From positions 41,268,526 to 41,332,525 of the forward strand of contig CM028335.1 in the NCBI GenBank assembly GCA_016647705.1: 64,000 bases of DNA, given 5' to 3'. This stretch comes from Eucommia ulmoides. Its lineage: Eukaryota > Streptophyta > Magnoliopsida > Garryales > Eucommiaceae. Shown in pieces: positions 1 through 11,109 of this stretch. Within the stretch, counting starts at the first letter, position 1. Each line of letters starts with the position of its first letter. A program made the translations under genes and the position numbers. The notes beneath the pieces were generated by a model, which saw only the letters and a program-made list of their open reading frames with translations, was not told where the DNA came from and did no database searches.

Positions 1-1193
1 GTGAAATTGAACCTAAATGAAGTCCTCATATTATGAAGAGTCCATAAGAGTATTTTATTGTCATGACATTTATAAACTAGCCATTAGGAAGCTGATTTCA
101 TGTACCCTTATATAGACCTGCGAATTTTCTAAGAGAAAATCATTCTAAGAGAAAAAATCAGTTTATATCTTTTTTAGAGAGCGTTTATAAAAGTTATCAT
201 TCAACGATACTGTGAGTTGTTCTAAGAGTGATTCTGATAATCAACTGCGATCAATTTGTGCTGATACCGGAATTGAAGTTACATTGTTTTCATCATTAAT
301 TCTGTGGATTCCGGGTGAGATCTTTCCATTTTGACCATTACTTGTTTATTATTGTATTTTGGAAATTGATATTAGAAACTGTTTTTGATTTTTTAAAGAA
401 AATATTCTTTTAAACAATTTCTTGAATCTGATTACGTGGTCCAATTTGTTACCCATATACTGTTAAAATCGGATTTCTGCATCTCACATAATTCTATCAC
501 TAGTTGGGATATTAATTGAGTTTATATATATCAGGGGTGGTAGAAGCTCCTAGTGAGATTTACTTATCAATTTTTGTATTGGTGAGTTGTAACGGGGTAA
601 ATATCATTGGGGATATTTAATCAAGGGTAGCTGGGTTTTAGTCTCTTCCTGTAAAGAGATTGAGGTAGTGATTCTTCTTGGATAAAAATTGTGTGTGTTG
701 TGAGTGATTTTATAATGGTTCAATCCTTACCGGGTAAAAGGATATTTGGAGTGTTTTGGTGAGATTTTGATTCTCGAACCTAAGTGTTAAAAAGAATTAG
801 GTTATTCTTTAGTCTGTAAAAAGTAGTGGTTATTCCTTAGCTTTTGAAAAGGAAATTGTAAAGGTTGATTCTGAGCCTGTAATCGGTGTGCGGGTTTGGT
901 TCCTACCTTTAAAGGAATCTTGGTTTTAGTGGGTGCGACCACCGTGGAGCTCAGGGGACTGGATTAGCCAAGAGTAGCTTGATGAACCAGTATAATCTCT
1001 AGTGTACTGCTTTCTTAATTTATCTATTTTTGCTGTTTGTGTGTGCACCTAGTTGATTGATTAATTTCGTTGTGTTATAAAGATAATAATTAATTTAGGC
1101 ATAAAATTAATTATTTGATTTATTAATTTTTATTTTGATTATTTTTTAATTACCCAATTCACCCCCCCTCTTCGGTATTCTACTGGACCAACA
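1..1193 (+). mobile_element. Probable Ty1/copia-type LTR remnant at window edge
   Basis: This stretch has no long open frame and ends in a C-rich tract (ttcaccccccctcttcgg, about 1158-1175) followed by ggaccaaca at 1185-1193. In many plant copia elements a similar C-rich tract lies just before the LTR 3' terminus, which ends in CA. No primer-binding site follows; the CACTA element begins six bases later. The left edge was not found and may lie outside the window. It could be a solo LTR or a truncated 3' LTR. The call rests on motif resemblance only. Confidence 0.45.
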
Positions 1194-1198
1194 ATATA

Positions 1199-4114
1199 TA
1201 CTACAAGAAAAAATGCGTTTTATCACGGTTAAAAACCGTGATACAAAAATTTTATCACAGTTTTTGGTCCCAAATCAAACCATGATAATATGCGATGTGA
1301 TTAAAAGTAGACTTTATATCACAGTTAAAAATCCAGATGGAAGACTTTTTATCACAGTTAAAAATCGAGATGCTTAGTAAATATAATATCAGTTTTCAAA
1401 TGTGATTAAAATATCATATATGTGATGAAATTTAAAAAAACATGATTATTTGGATAATATTTATCTCAATTTTGTATCAAATCGAGATAGTTTTCTATTT
1501 TCTATCACATTTAAAAATTGTGATAGTTTCTCATATATATATTAAAAAAAAAATTACAAAAAAAGAAAAGAAAAGCAGCACTATTATATAAAAAAAATAC
1601 TACCAAAAATTAGCTAAAAATGAATTTTATATTTCTAAAACAACTAATGTCATATAGCATAAAAGCTTACTTTTTACGTTCAAAATACAAGTCTCTTTCA
1701 AGTTTTCTCCACCGAGCAAACATAAAAAAGAAACCCTCACTGCCACAGGGTAATCCAATAGCAATATGATCAACATCTATATTTGTTTTACCAAGTGCCC
1801 TTGCTTGATCATATGGAGGTATTACATCATATGAGTCAGTCTCTGCAAGTTTCTCATCTTCATCCTTGGCAAGCAGTCTCACTTGTTTGGTGACCTTTTT
1901 AGTCAGTTTGACCTAGTTAAAAGATTTGAAAGCAGGAAAACAAACCAAAGGTCAATTAACTAAAGAAAATTTTATCGTTCACTTACATTATTTCATTCCT
2001 TCTTCTTAACATGCAATTCCTAACCATTTTTTTGAAACCTAGGACTCTGAAGCAAACTAGCGTTGATATTACATATTATAATTGCATAAAGTCTTCCATC
2101 TCAATACTAGCATTGTCAAGTCCATCAATATAGAGAAGTCCTTGCTAACTAGTGAAACCTTAAAATAAAAATTGTCAGCCATCTCAGTTATATGAATAAA
2201 CAGAACAAGAGAGAAATCAAACAACTTCAAATACCAGGATCGGTGTTAATTGTCCTTTCAAGACAATGAGGCCTTTAGCAAATGCCGCTGCAGACGTCTG
2301 TTAAAAATGTAAGGCATACACAACTCAAAGTCACGGAGTTAACAAAGGGATATGCTCACAGGTTATACAATGAAGATAGAGATCAAGGAACATGCACAAA
2401 AGGAAATTCAAGCACCCAACTGGAAAATCAAGATCAAAATACAAATACCCTGAAATTTTGAAAGATAAATAGGAGAAAAGCTCAAACAAATCTAAAAAAT
2501 TCATAGAAGCATCCAATTCAAAACTAAGATATAAGAGAGAAATCACCTCTTAGTTGTACTGTTATATACAACCTCAATGTGCCCCAAACTAATAGTGGTA
2601 GACACATACTCCTCATACTCTCCCTTCATAGTACACAAACCCAGGGGAATAAACCAAAGGAGTGATGTTTTAATTTTACCTATGGGACTCATAAAATCTG
2701 ATTTTGAAATGTGCAGCCATCTTACAGAAAACCATTTGGGTATTCAGGAACAAGAAGACCCCAAACAACCAATTTGGTATCAGCCCTCATAACAACATAG
2801 ACATGTATTTCAGGGTCCAGAAGCTAACCTGTACACGACCCTCATCTGAACTATATATTTTGAGATCATGACGATATGTACTGTGTAGGCGAAGCAGGCT
2901 AGTACCTTCACCTGTGATTGAAAGAAAAATAGGGAGTTGTAAACATAATTGAATTAGGTAGAATTCATTATTCCAATCCGTTCTCTCATTGGAAATTTAT
3001 CCTGACATGCAGTCATGCAGCCTAATTCAAGAGACAAAAGCAGAACAGTATCCATCAATATATTAAGTAGAATTTTTAGCATTATTCAGAGATTTTCAGA
3101 GCTCATCCTCCTTTTTTGGCGTTGTACAACATAATCATATGAATAAACCATTAGTTAAGGACGAATAAAAAAGAACAATTGAAAAGTAGGGAGGGGAATC
3201 AGATAGAAAGCACAAAGAAGTCCTTCACATTCATTTTCAGTTCTAAATTTCAAACATTTCAAACAACCATTAAACAATGTTAAAAAATCTTAACACTAAC
3301 AATTATGGTATTTAACGTATTTTCAATGACAATGAAGATCTAAATTAAAACCCTGAAGTAGAAATTAAATTTCAGAAGAAGGAGCTTACGAAAATGGAGC
3401 ACGACGTCCTGATTTGAAGGTATGGATTGAACCACGAAGCTCGAACTGCCGCGGATCTGAGGTAGCATCTGTTGAAGACGACTTCATCGTTGGCCAGATG
3501 CTTCACAGTTGTGGATTGACTGCGATCTTCCTACACCACGGGAGCAGCACCGGAAGCTGTGATGGAGCAGCACCAGAGAAAGAAAGAGAGATCAACAGTG
3601 AGATCGAGAGTGAGAGAACTCAGCGATTTCGAGATCGAGAGAAAACTTAGCGATGGCGATGGCGATGGCAAATGTGCGATGGCGATTTCGATGGCGATTT
3701 CGGGATGAGAGATCGCCAGAGCTGTGATGGCGATGGCGAAGGTGATAGAGAGATCACCAGAGCTGTGATGTCGATTTCGAGAAAGAGAGGCTACATCGAT
3801 CGCGAGATAGAGAGAGAGAAAGAGCGCGGCTGCGCGACTGCTAGGGTATGGGAGTGAATGAAGAGATGTTGGATTTAACAGGTAAGAAAAAAGTGGAAGG
3901 AGACTTATTATCTCCATTAAAATAAAATAAAAACGTGGTGAAAACGGATTACATACTATCACAGTTGATTAAAATTATGAGATAATTTTTTTTTTTATCA
4001 CACAATTGTTTTCAAACGAGATTAAATGTCATGTATAATTATATAATCACAGTTTATTAAAAAACTGAGATAAATTATATTTACTAAGTGTGATAAAAAG
4101 TAGTTTTTCTTGTA

Positions 4115-4117
<3 letters not shown>
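1199..4117. mobile_element. CACTA (En/Spm) DNA transposon, non-autonomous, carrying host exons
   Basis: The left end reads tactacaagaaaaaatgcg (first base C changed to T). The right end is tagtttttcttgtagtg, the inverse of cactacaagaaaaacta. This is the typical plant CACTA terminus. A 3-bp duplication ATA flanks both ends (1196-1198 and 4118-4120), as expected for the superfamily. Subterminal regions carry many copies of a TATCACAGTTTTTAA-like motif in both orientations (1225-1530 and 3955-4100), the presumed transposase-binding repeats. No transposase frame is visible, so it depends on a helper. The interior holds antisense exons of a host gene (1671-2911). A purine-rich stretch with repeated gcgatggcgat units (3590-3870) has open frames I could not identify and treat as low complexity. 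Confidence 0.9.
1671..2911 (-). pseudogene. Captured exons of a PPIP5K/VIH inositol pyrophosphate kinase, phosphatase-domain part
   Basis: Four antisense blocks read in order and resemble the histidine-acid-phosphatase half of diphosphoinositol-pentakisphosphate kinases (VIP1/VIH/PPIP5K): 2911-2829 ([20 protein letters not shown], then RVQ), 2297-2235 (TSAAAFAKGLIVLKGQLTPI), about 2158-2094 (VSLVSKD, then LDNASIEME), and 1911-about 1671 ([20 protein letters not shown], then GLPCGSEGF and [12 protein letters not shown]). GT-AG borders are visible for the first two blocks and acceptors for the others, so genomic exons with introns were copied, not a cDNA. The third block lacks one base near 2122-2127, which breaks the frame. 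Neither the N-terminal kinase domain nor the C-terminus is present. It is a transposon-carried fragment, not a working gene. Recognition is from family memory, without a search. Confidence 0.85.

Positions 4118-4205
<88 letters not shown>
4118..4205. repeat. (TA)n microsatellite
   Basis: About 88 bases of alternating TA begin at the right-hand target-site duplication of the CACTA element. The transposon may have inserted into a TA-rich site that later expanded. Confidence 0.98.
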
Positions 4206-4208
<3 letters not shown>

Positions 4209-4405
4209 ACTAGTTATCAAAATGTTTAAAGTAAAATACTCAAAATATCCTTTATTAATAAATACTTGAGATGGATTTTTTGTTTTAAAGACATTAAAAA
4301 AATAATTCGGATTAACTATAAAGGTTATATTCAATAGACGTGAGGTACAGTGGTGGTGTGATGCGTTAGTAGTCATTAATTACTTTTTATCCTCCTATAC
4401 TCTAA
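4206..4405. other. Spacer without recognisable gene
   Basis: AT-rich sequence between the microsatellite and the first MITE. The open frame across it on the minus strand consists mainly of translated (TA)n. Nothing else is recognised. Confidence 0.5.
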
Positions 4406-4796
4406 CGCGTTTGGTACGTTGGAATTAAATGAAATCCCAATAGGATTGGAACTAGTATGGTAATGGAATGAAATGATTATTAACATTCATATCTTTGGTG
4501 ACAAAAGAGATTACATGTAGTATTAAAATGACATCAAATGGTAAAATAGTAATTTAGTTAAATTTTCAAAAGGTATAATAGTTAATTTAAGTAAATTTCA
4601 TTCCAATTCAAATATTTGGTTAGTATTTGGTAGCATTTTTTTGCCAATGAATGATTAAAACCTAATCCCATATTTTGTGGGATTCGGGAATATTTGGTAA
4701 TGAGAATGAGATTTAATCCCATGTACCAAACACATGAATGAAATAATCGTTCCCATGGTCATTTTAGTCCCGTCTCGAATCCCTTGTACCAAACAC
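4406..4796. mobile_element. MITE-like element with GTTTGGTAC termini
   Basis: The left end cgcgtttggtacg and the right end gtaccaaacaca are inverted copies. The interior has several paired segments built on aatcccat and gaatgag units and no coding frame. A TA-rich target is possible (taa on the left, ata on the right), but the duplication is not exact, so the outer edges may be off by a few bases. The termini recall the GTTTGGTA-type PIF/Harbinger MITEs that follow. Confidence 0.55.
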
Positions 4797-5100
4797 AATA
4801 TAATGTGCTATATCTAAAAGCGTTTCGGGTAATTGGGCTAAAGTACTTTGATTTAACACTGTTCACATGAATTAACATGCATGTAATGTAAAATCCATAT
4901 TGGATGGATTCCGTCTAATTTTTAGTTTTTTTCAAATGCCTAATTTCAAAATATAGGGAGTAAAGTAAAAAATAAATAAAAGTAGATAAGGATAGAGTTC
5001 AATTATCTACCTGAGAGGTGTTAGTTCGATTATGAGAAAATGTGCTCATTTTCATTGTTAATCATGGTTCGACTCTCATGAGAAACACTCTGGGAATTAA
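4797..5100. other. Spacer between MITEs
   Basis: About 300 bases without an open frame, motif or repeat that I can name. They end in TAA, directly before the next MITE terminus. Confidence 0.5.
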
Positions 5101-5992
5101 GGCCCTGTTTGGTAACCGTTCCCATGGAGGGATGGGATGGGACGAGATGAAAATTTTGTTTCCTTCTTGGGAGAAAAATAACGTTTGGTAATGACAATTT
5201 TTTATTTATTATCGGAACAAAATCGCGTTTGGTAACGATATTATCTGAGAAATAAGAACGAACCCTAAACCACAATCAAGAAATCATCAAGTAATCAAAC
5301 TCTAAACCCTAATCGAAATCGACACACCAATTGTAATCGAAATCCTAAACCCCAATCAAAATTGAAATTGAAACCCTAATTGAAATCAAAATTGAAACCC
5401 TAACAGAAGTTGTTACTTGAAACCGAAACCCTTATCGATTACAACTCGAAATCAATACCCTAATATCGAAATCGAAGTCGATTATAGTGTTGTTGCTCGA
5501 AATCAAAATCGAAGACGGCGGTGACGAGCGAAGAGGATGGTAAGGACGGAGAAGATGATGGTGATGAAGAAGAGGACGAGGAGGAGGATGAGAAGGAGGC
5601 TGGCAAAGACGACGACGAATAGGAGGACAACGACGACGAGTGAATGACGATGGCCAAGAGTTGAAGCAGACGATGGCCATGGAAGATGAACGACGACTGC
5701 CATGAAGATGACGACCATCTTCACAAGATGGAAAAGAAATAGAAAACAAATATAGTTAATATGAGTTGAAGTAGGACTCACTAACAATTGGGAAAATGAC
5801 CATAGTGTCCTTTTTTTGGTTTGGGATGAGATGAGAATGAAAAGTAACAATTTTTTTTTGGTTTCTCATGACTTTCACAAAATGGAGAATCAATTCTAGG
5901 CTTTGTGATGGGGTGGTATGAGAAACAGTTTTACCAAACAGTATTTCTGAACAAAAATCCTAAAAACTGGGAATGGGATGGGATGTGAACAC
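5101..5992. mobile_element. PIF/Harbinger-like MITE, family B, copy 1
   Basis: It starts ggccctgtttggtaacc after TAA, a typical PIF/Harbinger-type terminus and target. The right end is degraded (ttttaccaaacagtatttctg near 5930-5950, then a gaatgggatgggatg stretch) and abuts the TTA target of the next element. The interior has short repeats of aaccctaatcgaaatc type (5265-5500) and a GA-rich segment (5510-5710). Long minus-strand frames there are Ser/Val-rich low complexity, not recognisable proteins. An inverted relative lies at 61434-62421. Confidence 0.7.
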
Positions 5993-5995
5993 TTA

Positions 5996-7176
5996 GGCCC
6001 CGTTTTGGTAACCATTTCCATTCCAGAAATTCTCATTCCATTCCTAGATTTTTGGGAATTCTGTTTGGGAATAACGTTTGGTAATTTTTGTTTCCGTTTC
6101 CATTTCATTCCCATTTGAGAATTGTGCCCACTTTTTTCTTAAGAAATGAGAAACAAAAAAAAGTTGTTTCTCATTATTCCCATTTCATTCCCAAAACACA
6201 TGGTCACTGTTCACCCGCTGGCCGACCATTGTCCGCTGTCGTCCACCTTCGGTCGCCGTCGCCGGTCGGCGACCGTCGCCGGTCACATCCGATTGGAATT
6301 TTTCCGGCCATTTCTGGCCGCCGGCTGTCGCCGGCAGGCCAAACACAGGAAGAAGAAAAAAAAAAAAGATTTTAGGATAAAATTGTTACCAAACACAATT
6401 CCCTTCCCAAAACCAAAAAAAAAATTATTGTTACCAAACGCGATTCTACTGCCAAGAAGAAAACAAAGGCCCCGTTTGGTAACCATTTCCATTCTAGAAA
6501 TTCCCATTCCATTCCCAGATTTTTGAGAATTCTGTTTGGGAATAGCGTTTGGTAATTTTTGTTTCCGTTTTCATTTCATTCCCATTTGAGAATTGTGCCA
6601 ACTTTTTTCTTAAGAAATGAGAAACAAAAAAAAGTTATTTTTCATTATTCTCATTCTATTCCCAAAACACATGGTCACTATTCACCCGCCGGCCGACCAC
6701 CGTCCGTCGTCGCAGCCGGTCATCTCCGACGACCATCGCCGATCACCGTTCGGCCGGAAATTTTCCGGCCACATCCGGTCGCCGCCCACTGTCACCCACC
6801 CGCCGTCGCCGGCGACGGCGCCATTGGCTTCCGGCAGGCGTCACCGCCGTCCGGTCGTCTCCGCCCGGCGTCACCACTGTCCGGTCGTCGCCGGCGGGAG
6901 CCACCGTCGTCCGGCCAAAATAGAAAAAAAAAAAAAAATGATTTTAGGATAAAATCGTTACCAAACACATTTCCTTCCCAAAACAAAAAAAAAAAATTAT
7001 CGTTACCAAACGCGATTCTACTCCCAAGAAGAAAACAAAATTCTCATCCCATCCCATCCCATTCTCATCCCACTGCTGGAATGGAAACAGAAACGGTTAC
7101 CAAACGCCACCAAAATTTCCATCCCATTCCCATCCCACTGCTGGAATAGAAACAGAAACGGTTACCAAACGCCACC
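5996..7176. mobile_element. PIF/Harbinger-like MITE, family A, outer copy
   Basis: The left end is ggccccgttttggtaacc and the right end ggttaccaaacgccacc, flanked by TTA at 5993-5995 and 7177-7179. A second family member (6468-7111) splits it, so its own sequence is 5996-6467 plus 7112-7176. The interior has a GC-rich core (6205-6345) built on gccgtcgccgg units. A frame starting MRNKKKLF runs through it and recurs in all three family copies, but I recognise no protein in it. Confidence 0.85.
6468..7111. mobile_element. PIF/Harbinger-like MITE, family A, inner (nested) copy
   Basis: Full-length relative of the enclosing element in the same orientation, from ggccccgtttggtaacc to ggttaccaaacgccacc. 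The flanks are AAA on both sides (6465-6467 and 7112-7114), and the outer copy's sequence resumes at 7112, so this is a later insertion of the family into itself. The GC-rich core (6690-6910) has more gccggcgacgg-type units than the outer copy. Confidence 0.85.
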
Positions 7177-7280
7177 TTATCAAACATAGTCTAAATCTTG
7201 AATTTAATATTGAATGCATCAAGCAGATGTGGGAAAGTGCACTATTAAGATGGTCTAGTGAGATAATTAGTCGAGGCGCG

Positions 7281-7337
7281 TATAGGGACAAAAAAAAAAG
7301 AAAAAAAAAAAGAAAAGAAAATAAGAAAAGAAGAAGA

Positions 7338-7371
<34 letters not shown>

Positions 7372-7379
7372 TGGGTGGG
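7281..7379. repeat. Purine tract ending in 26 consecutive G
   Basis: A poly-A/G stretch (7289-7345) leads into an unbroken run of G at 7346-7371, then gtgggtgggt-type sequence. The + strand is purine-only for about 80 bases. Four or more G-runs make G-quadruplex formation plausible. It lies about 70 bases upstream of the putative TATA box of the host gene. Confidence 0.95.
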
Positions 7380-7442
7380 TTTTGAGGGAAAGGGAAATAA
7401 AAATAGGTATAGTTGAATCAGTCAAATCTCCCCGTTGGCGGC

Positions 7443-7450
7443 TATAAATC
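7443..7450 (+). promoter_or_regulatory. Putative TATA box of the host nucleotidase gene
   Basis: The sequence tataaatc lies about 130 bases before the start codon at 7574, leaving room for a 5' leader of roughly 100 bases. No other strong TATA motif lies between the last MITE and the gene. Placement is by motif and distance only. Confidence 0.45.
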
Positions 7451-7573
7451 TATCTATACATAAATGCAAATTTCCCTTTTGATTCAACCATACTCCATCC
7501 AATTTACAAACCCTAACAACCGTCTATCCAATGCCACACCTTCGAACGTTCACCTGAACATTTTTTCTCTTCA

Positions 7574-7618
7574 ATGGCCTCCGTTAAGAGATTCATTCCT
7601 CTCCGATCCTTTCTTTTC
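7574..7618 (+). CDS. Nucleotidase exon 1
   Basis: Starts at the ATG of [15 protein letters not shown] (15 codons) and ends before gtaggtgtc. In-frame continuation without splicing hits a stop six codons later, which supports the donor. Encodes the beginning of the presumed mitochondrial targeting peptide. Confidence 0.75.
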
Positions 7619-10600
7619 GTAGGTGTCTATCTCTAGCATACACATATCTCTTCTGTAAAATATCCAGGAATGTGTAATAGCATACACATGTATTTATGAT
7701 TTGCGTTTTCTACTTTCTTTTGCAGAGTTCGAATATTTCTCGTCGTGGAGGCCATAAAGGTGTCTTCCTCTCCACTTCTTTGTTTATGTGTGTTAATGTG
7801 CCCGTAAATTTATTTATTTTGAAGGTGGAATAACTGTTCGTCATTTTGGGAGTATAGGTCTCCGAGGAAGCCGTGGGAGCTACAATGCAACTGTGTCATC
7901 GGAGCAAAAAGTGTTGGGATTCGAAAATGATGATCAACTACTGAAATCAAGTGATGTGGTTCTCGAAGATGAACTTGATAAGATTCGGCGCGAATTTGAA
8001 GCAGCGAAACAGAGATTTTTGAAAATTCCAGATGCTTTAAAACAAATGCCAAAATTGAACCCTGAAGGTGCCATCTTTTGGAAAACATATTTTGCTTAGT
8101 TCTACTGTAGGTAATAATGATGATCAAATTTTGTTTGCTAAAGGTGATGTTTTAATTTAAAATAGGTATATACGTGAATAAGAATTTGAGACTAGACAGT
8201 ATACAAGTTTATGGATTTGATTACGACTATACACTGGCGCATTACTCTGCTAACTTGCAGAGTTTGATCTACGACCTAGCAAAAGAGCATTTGGTCAATG
8301 AGGTATTATTCGGAATCTTTGCTTCTTTTAGTTATGTAATAATGATTCCCTCTAAATATTACTTAAGAAACTCATTTTTCTGGTTCCTGTTGTATTTTTC
8401 GTTTTTCCCAGCTCAAGTATCCTGGCAGTTGCTTGGAATTTAAATATGATGACACTTTTCCTATTAGAGGGTTATACTATGACAAGTCGAAAGGTTGCCT
8501 TTTGAAGTTGGACTTCTTTGGATCAATCGAGCTGGACGGATGCTACTTTGGTAGGAAAAAGGTGAATTGAATCAACTTCTTGTCATCAATGCCTGTTGGA
8601 GTTAGTTGTTCTTTATTCATCATTTGCTTTTTCAGTCGGCTACCACGTTCAACTATACAATTTTTATGAATTGGTGGGTTTAAATGCAACGATAACATAT
8701 ATATGATTAGCGGTGGAGATGAAACATGTGTAATATATATTAAAATATAAAGAGGGTGAAATCCAGAAATCTACAGCCTGCAACTAGCATGAAGGGTGTC
8801 TTGGTGAGTCTCATGCTAATTTGACGTGTCCAATGGAAAAACACACTGAATTACTGGCACTGTTTGCATAATTATATGTATTTGTATATAAACCATACCA
8901 CCAGTCTAAGAATTCTGAATTTTCATGGATAGGGTGTACATTGAGGATAATGTAACTGATCGATTAGGACACTAGGGATCTATGAGCATCGAGTATGTTG
9001 AGGCATCGAACCCCATATAATAAAAGAAAAGAATAGGGCACAGGCTAAATGAGCAAATGTTTATCCACTAACCGGAGGAAATCTTATTTAACAAGGAGAC
9101 TCCCGCACTTGCAAAAATGGACTAATAGGGTCCGTTCCTTAGCTAACCTTCATAATTAAATATTGGTACTGTATAGGTGGATCTCATCGTGAAAGACCTT
9201 TTATTGGATAATTCATGTGTAGAGCTGAGGGGTGGGAACTATACATGTTCACACTAACATTTTTTAAATGAAGCGAGGGCTCCAGTGTATAAAGAAGACT
9301 TCACCGCTTAAGAAGTAACCATAATAACGATGGAACCCACTATTTCTTTATTAATATCTATTTTTTAGGCTTGTACTTATTCTTATTGATCTACTTCTTA
9401 TATTTATATTATTATATTACTACTTAATTACTATTATTTTTACTGTTATACTTATTATATCTTATTATATAGGGTACTATAGGCTACAATATTATATAGG
9501 CTATAATTTTTCATTTCTTTCTTATTTCGAAGTAAAGTGCATAAAAAAGAAAAAGAAAAAATCGTGGTTGGAAAGGTTATAGGAGCCAAAGCCATTGGAA
9601 TTTTGAGTTTATACATTGGAGATCAACACATTTATAGTAGCCAAGTAGGTCTCCGTGAACATTGTAGCTTAAAAGCAGAAGTTCAATGATGTAAGCACTA
9701 ACGGGGATGGCTAAATAACTCAATTAGGATTCAGATGATGGAGATCAACACATTTAATGTTGAGGATACAAGTCTTCCAACACTATTAGAAACTTTAATT
9801 GCATTGAGTAGTTGTGGGACTATCAAAACATTATTTATTTTTTGGTGCATAAATTATTAATATTTAAGGGGAAAAAGAAATAGAAAGGAGAGGAACTGTG
9901 GAATGAAGATTCTAAGTAATGGATCCTCAAGATTATGAGGAAACTAGTTGCACACTTCTATTACTGCAGGTTCACTTGAATTATGTAAAACGGTTGATAA
10001 AAGGGCAAAGCTGATATATAAAAACCGGGAGAATTATCCCTTCCATAAAGTGATAAGAGAAAAACTATAAGATGATTGGTAACCTATGTGCAAAAGTAAA
10101 GATTAAGTCTCAAAGAGCACGAAGACCACGAGCAAACGGGCAAAGAAGGGAAAGACGAGAGAAGTTCTTCATCATTATAACATAACACATTGGGCTTATA
10201 TTTGAATATGAAAATCCCTTTAACTTCAAGTTATCGAAAGTCAAAATATTCTTCCAATGTAAGTAGCTGATGCGAACCTCACCACGAACTAGTGTGACCC
10301 GAAACCAATTTAGAGTTTCTTCACTAGGACTGATCTAAGTTCAGATTTATAAACAAAAAAGGAAGTACACAAAAATACAAATTTTGGATAGATTACCTTG
10401 ACCCAACGTTTATGAATTAAAATCGAACCGAAGGTATAAAGAGAATAAACTTCGATTCAATGATTATAAATGAATTATGAACTGAAGGTATAGAGTTTGA
10501 ACGCCACAAGAAATTATTGATAAGTTTCAAAAAATTTCGTTGAAGAACTTAAAAGAAAACTTTCACAATTATATTAATAAAAAATAGGGACAATGGGTGG

Positions 10601-11062
10601 GAGGTCCTACATTTAAGCTCTAATTGGTCAAAAGTTCTACATGCGGTAAAAACTTTTAATTTAAAGTCCTATATGCGGTAAAAACTTTTGATTTAATCCC
10701 ATTTGTTTTAAAAGAAGGAAGCCTTACTCACGTGATAGCCACGCGCTAGTTACATGTATCTACTTTCTGTGTAATATTACTGTATTAGTTACAGGTAACT
10801 AATTTTTAGTTTTTTATTTTATTTATTTATTTTTTTTTCCCAATTACATATTCCAATAATATATAATTTTTTAGTTACATGTCTTTGATATGTAACTAAA
10901 AAATTTGAGTTACATATTCCAATAATATGTAACTTTTTAGTTACATGTCTTTGATATGTAACTAAAAAATTTGAGTTACATGTTTGAATAATATGTAACT
11001 TTTTAGTTACATGTCTCTGATATGTAACTAAAAAGTTTGATATTTTTTCAATAACGTCACAA

Positions 11063-11109
<47 letters not shown>

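Noticed and set aside
3531-3962. 143-codon minus-strand frame in the CACTA element
   Set aside because: Built on gcgatggcgat-type repeats and a purine/pyrimidine bias. No start context or recognisable domain. It may be a captured leader, but this cannot be supported.
5432-5850. Overlapping Ser/Val/His-rich frames on the minus strand
   Set aside because: Three frames are open at once because of GA-rich low complexity in a MITE, and the inverted copy at 61700-61930 has a stop in the same stretch.
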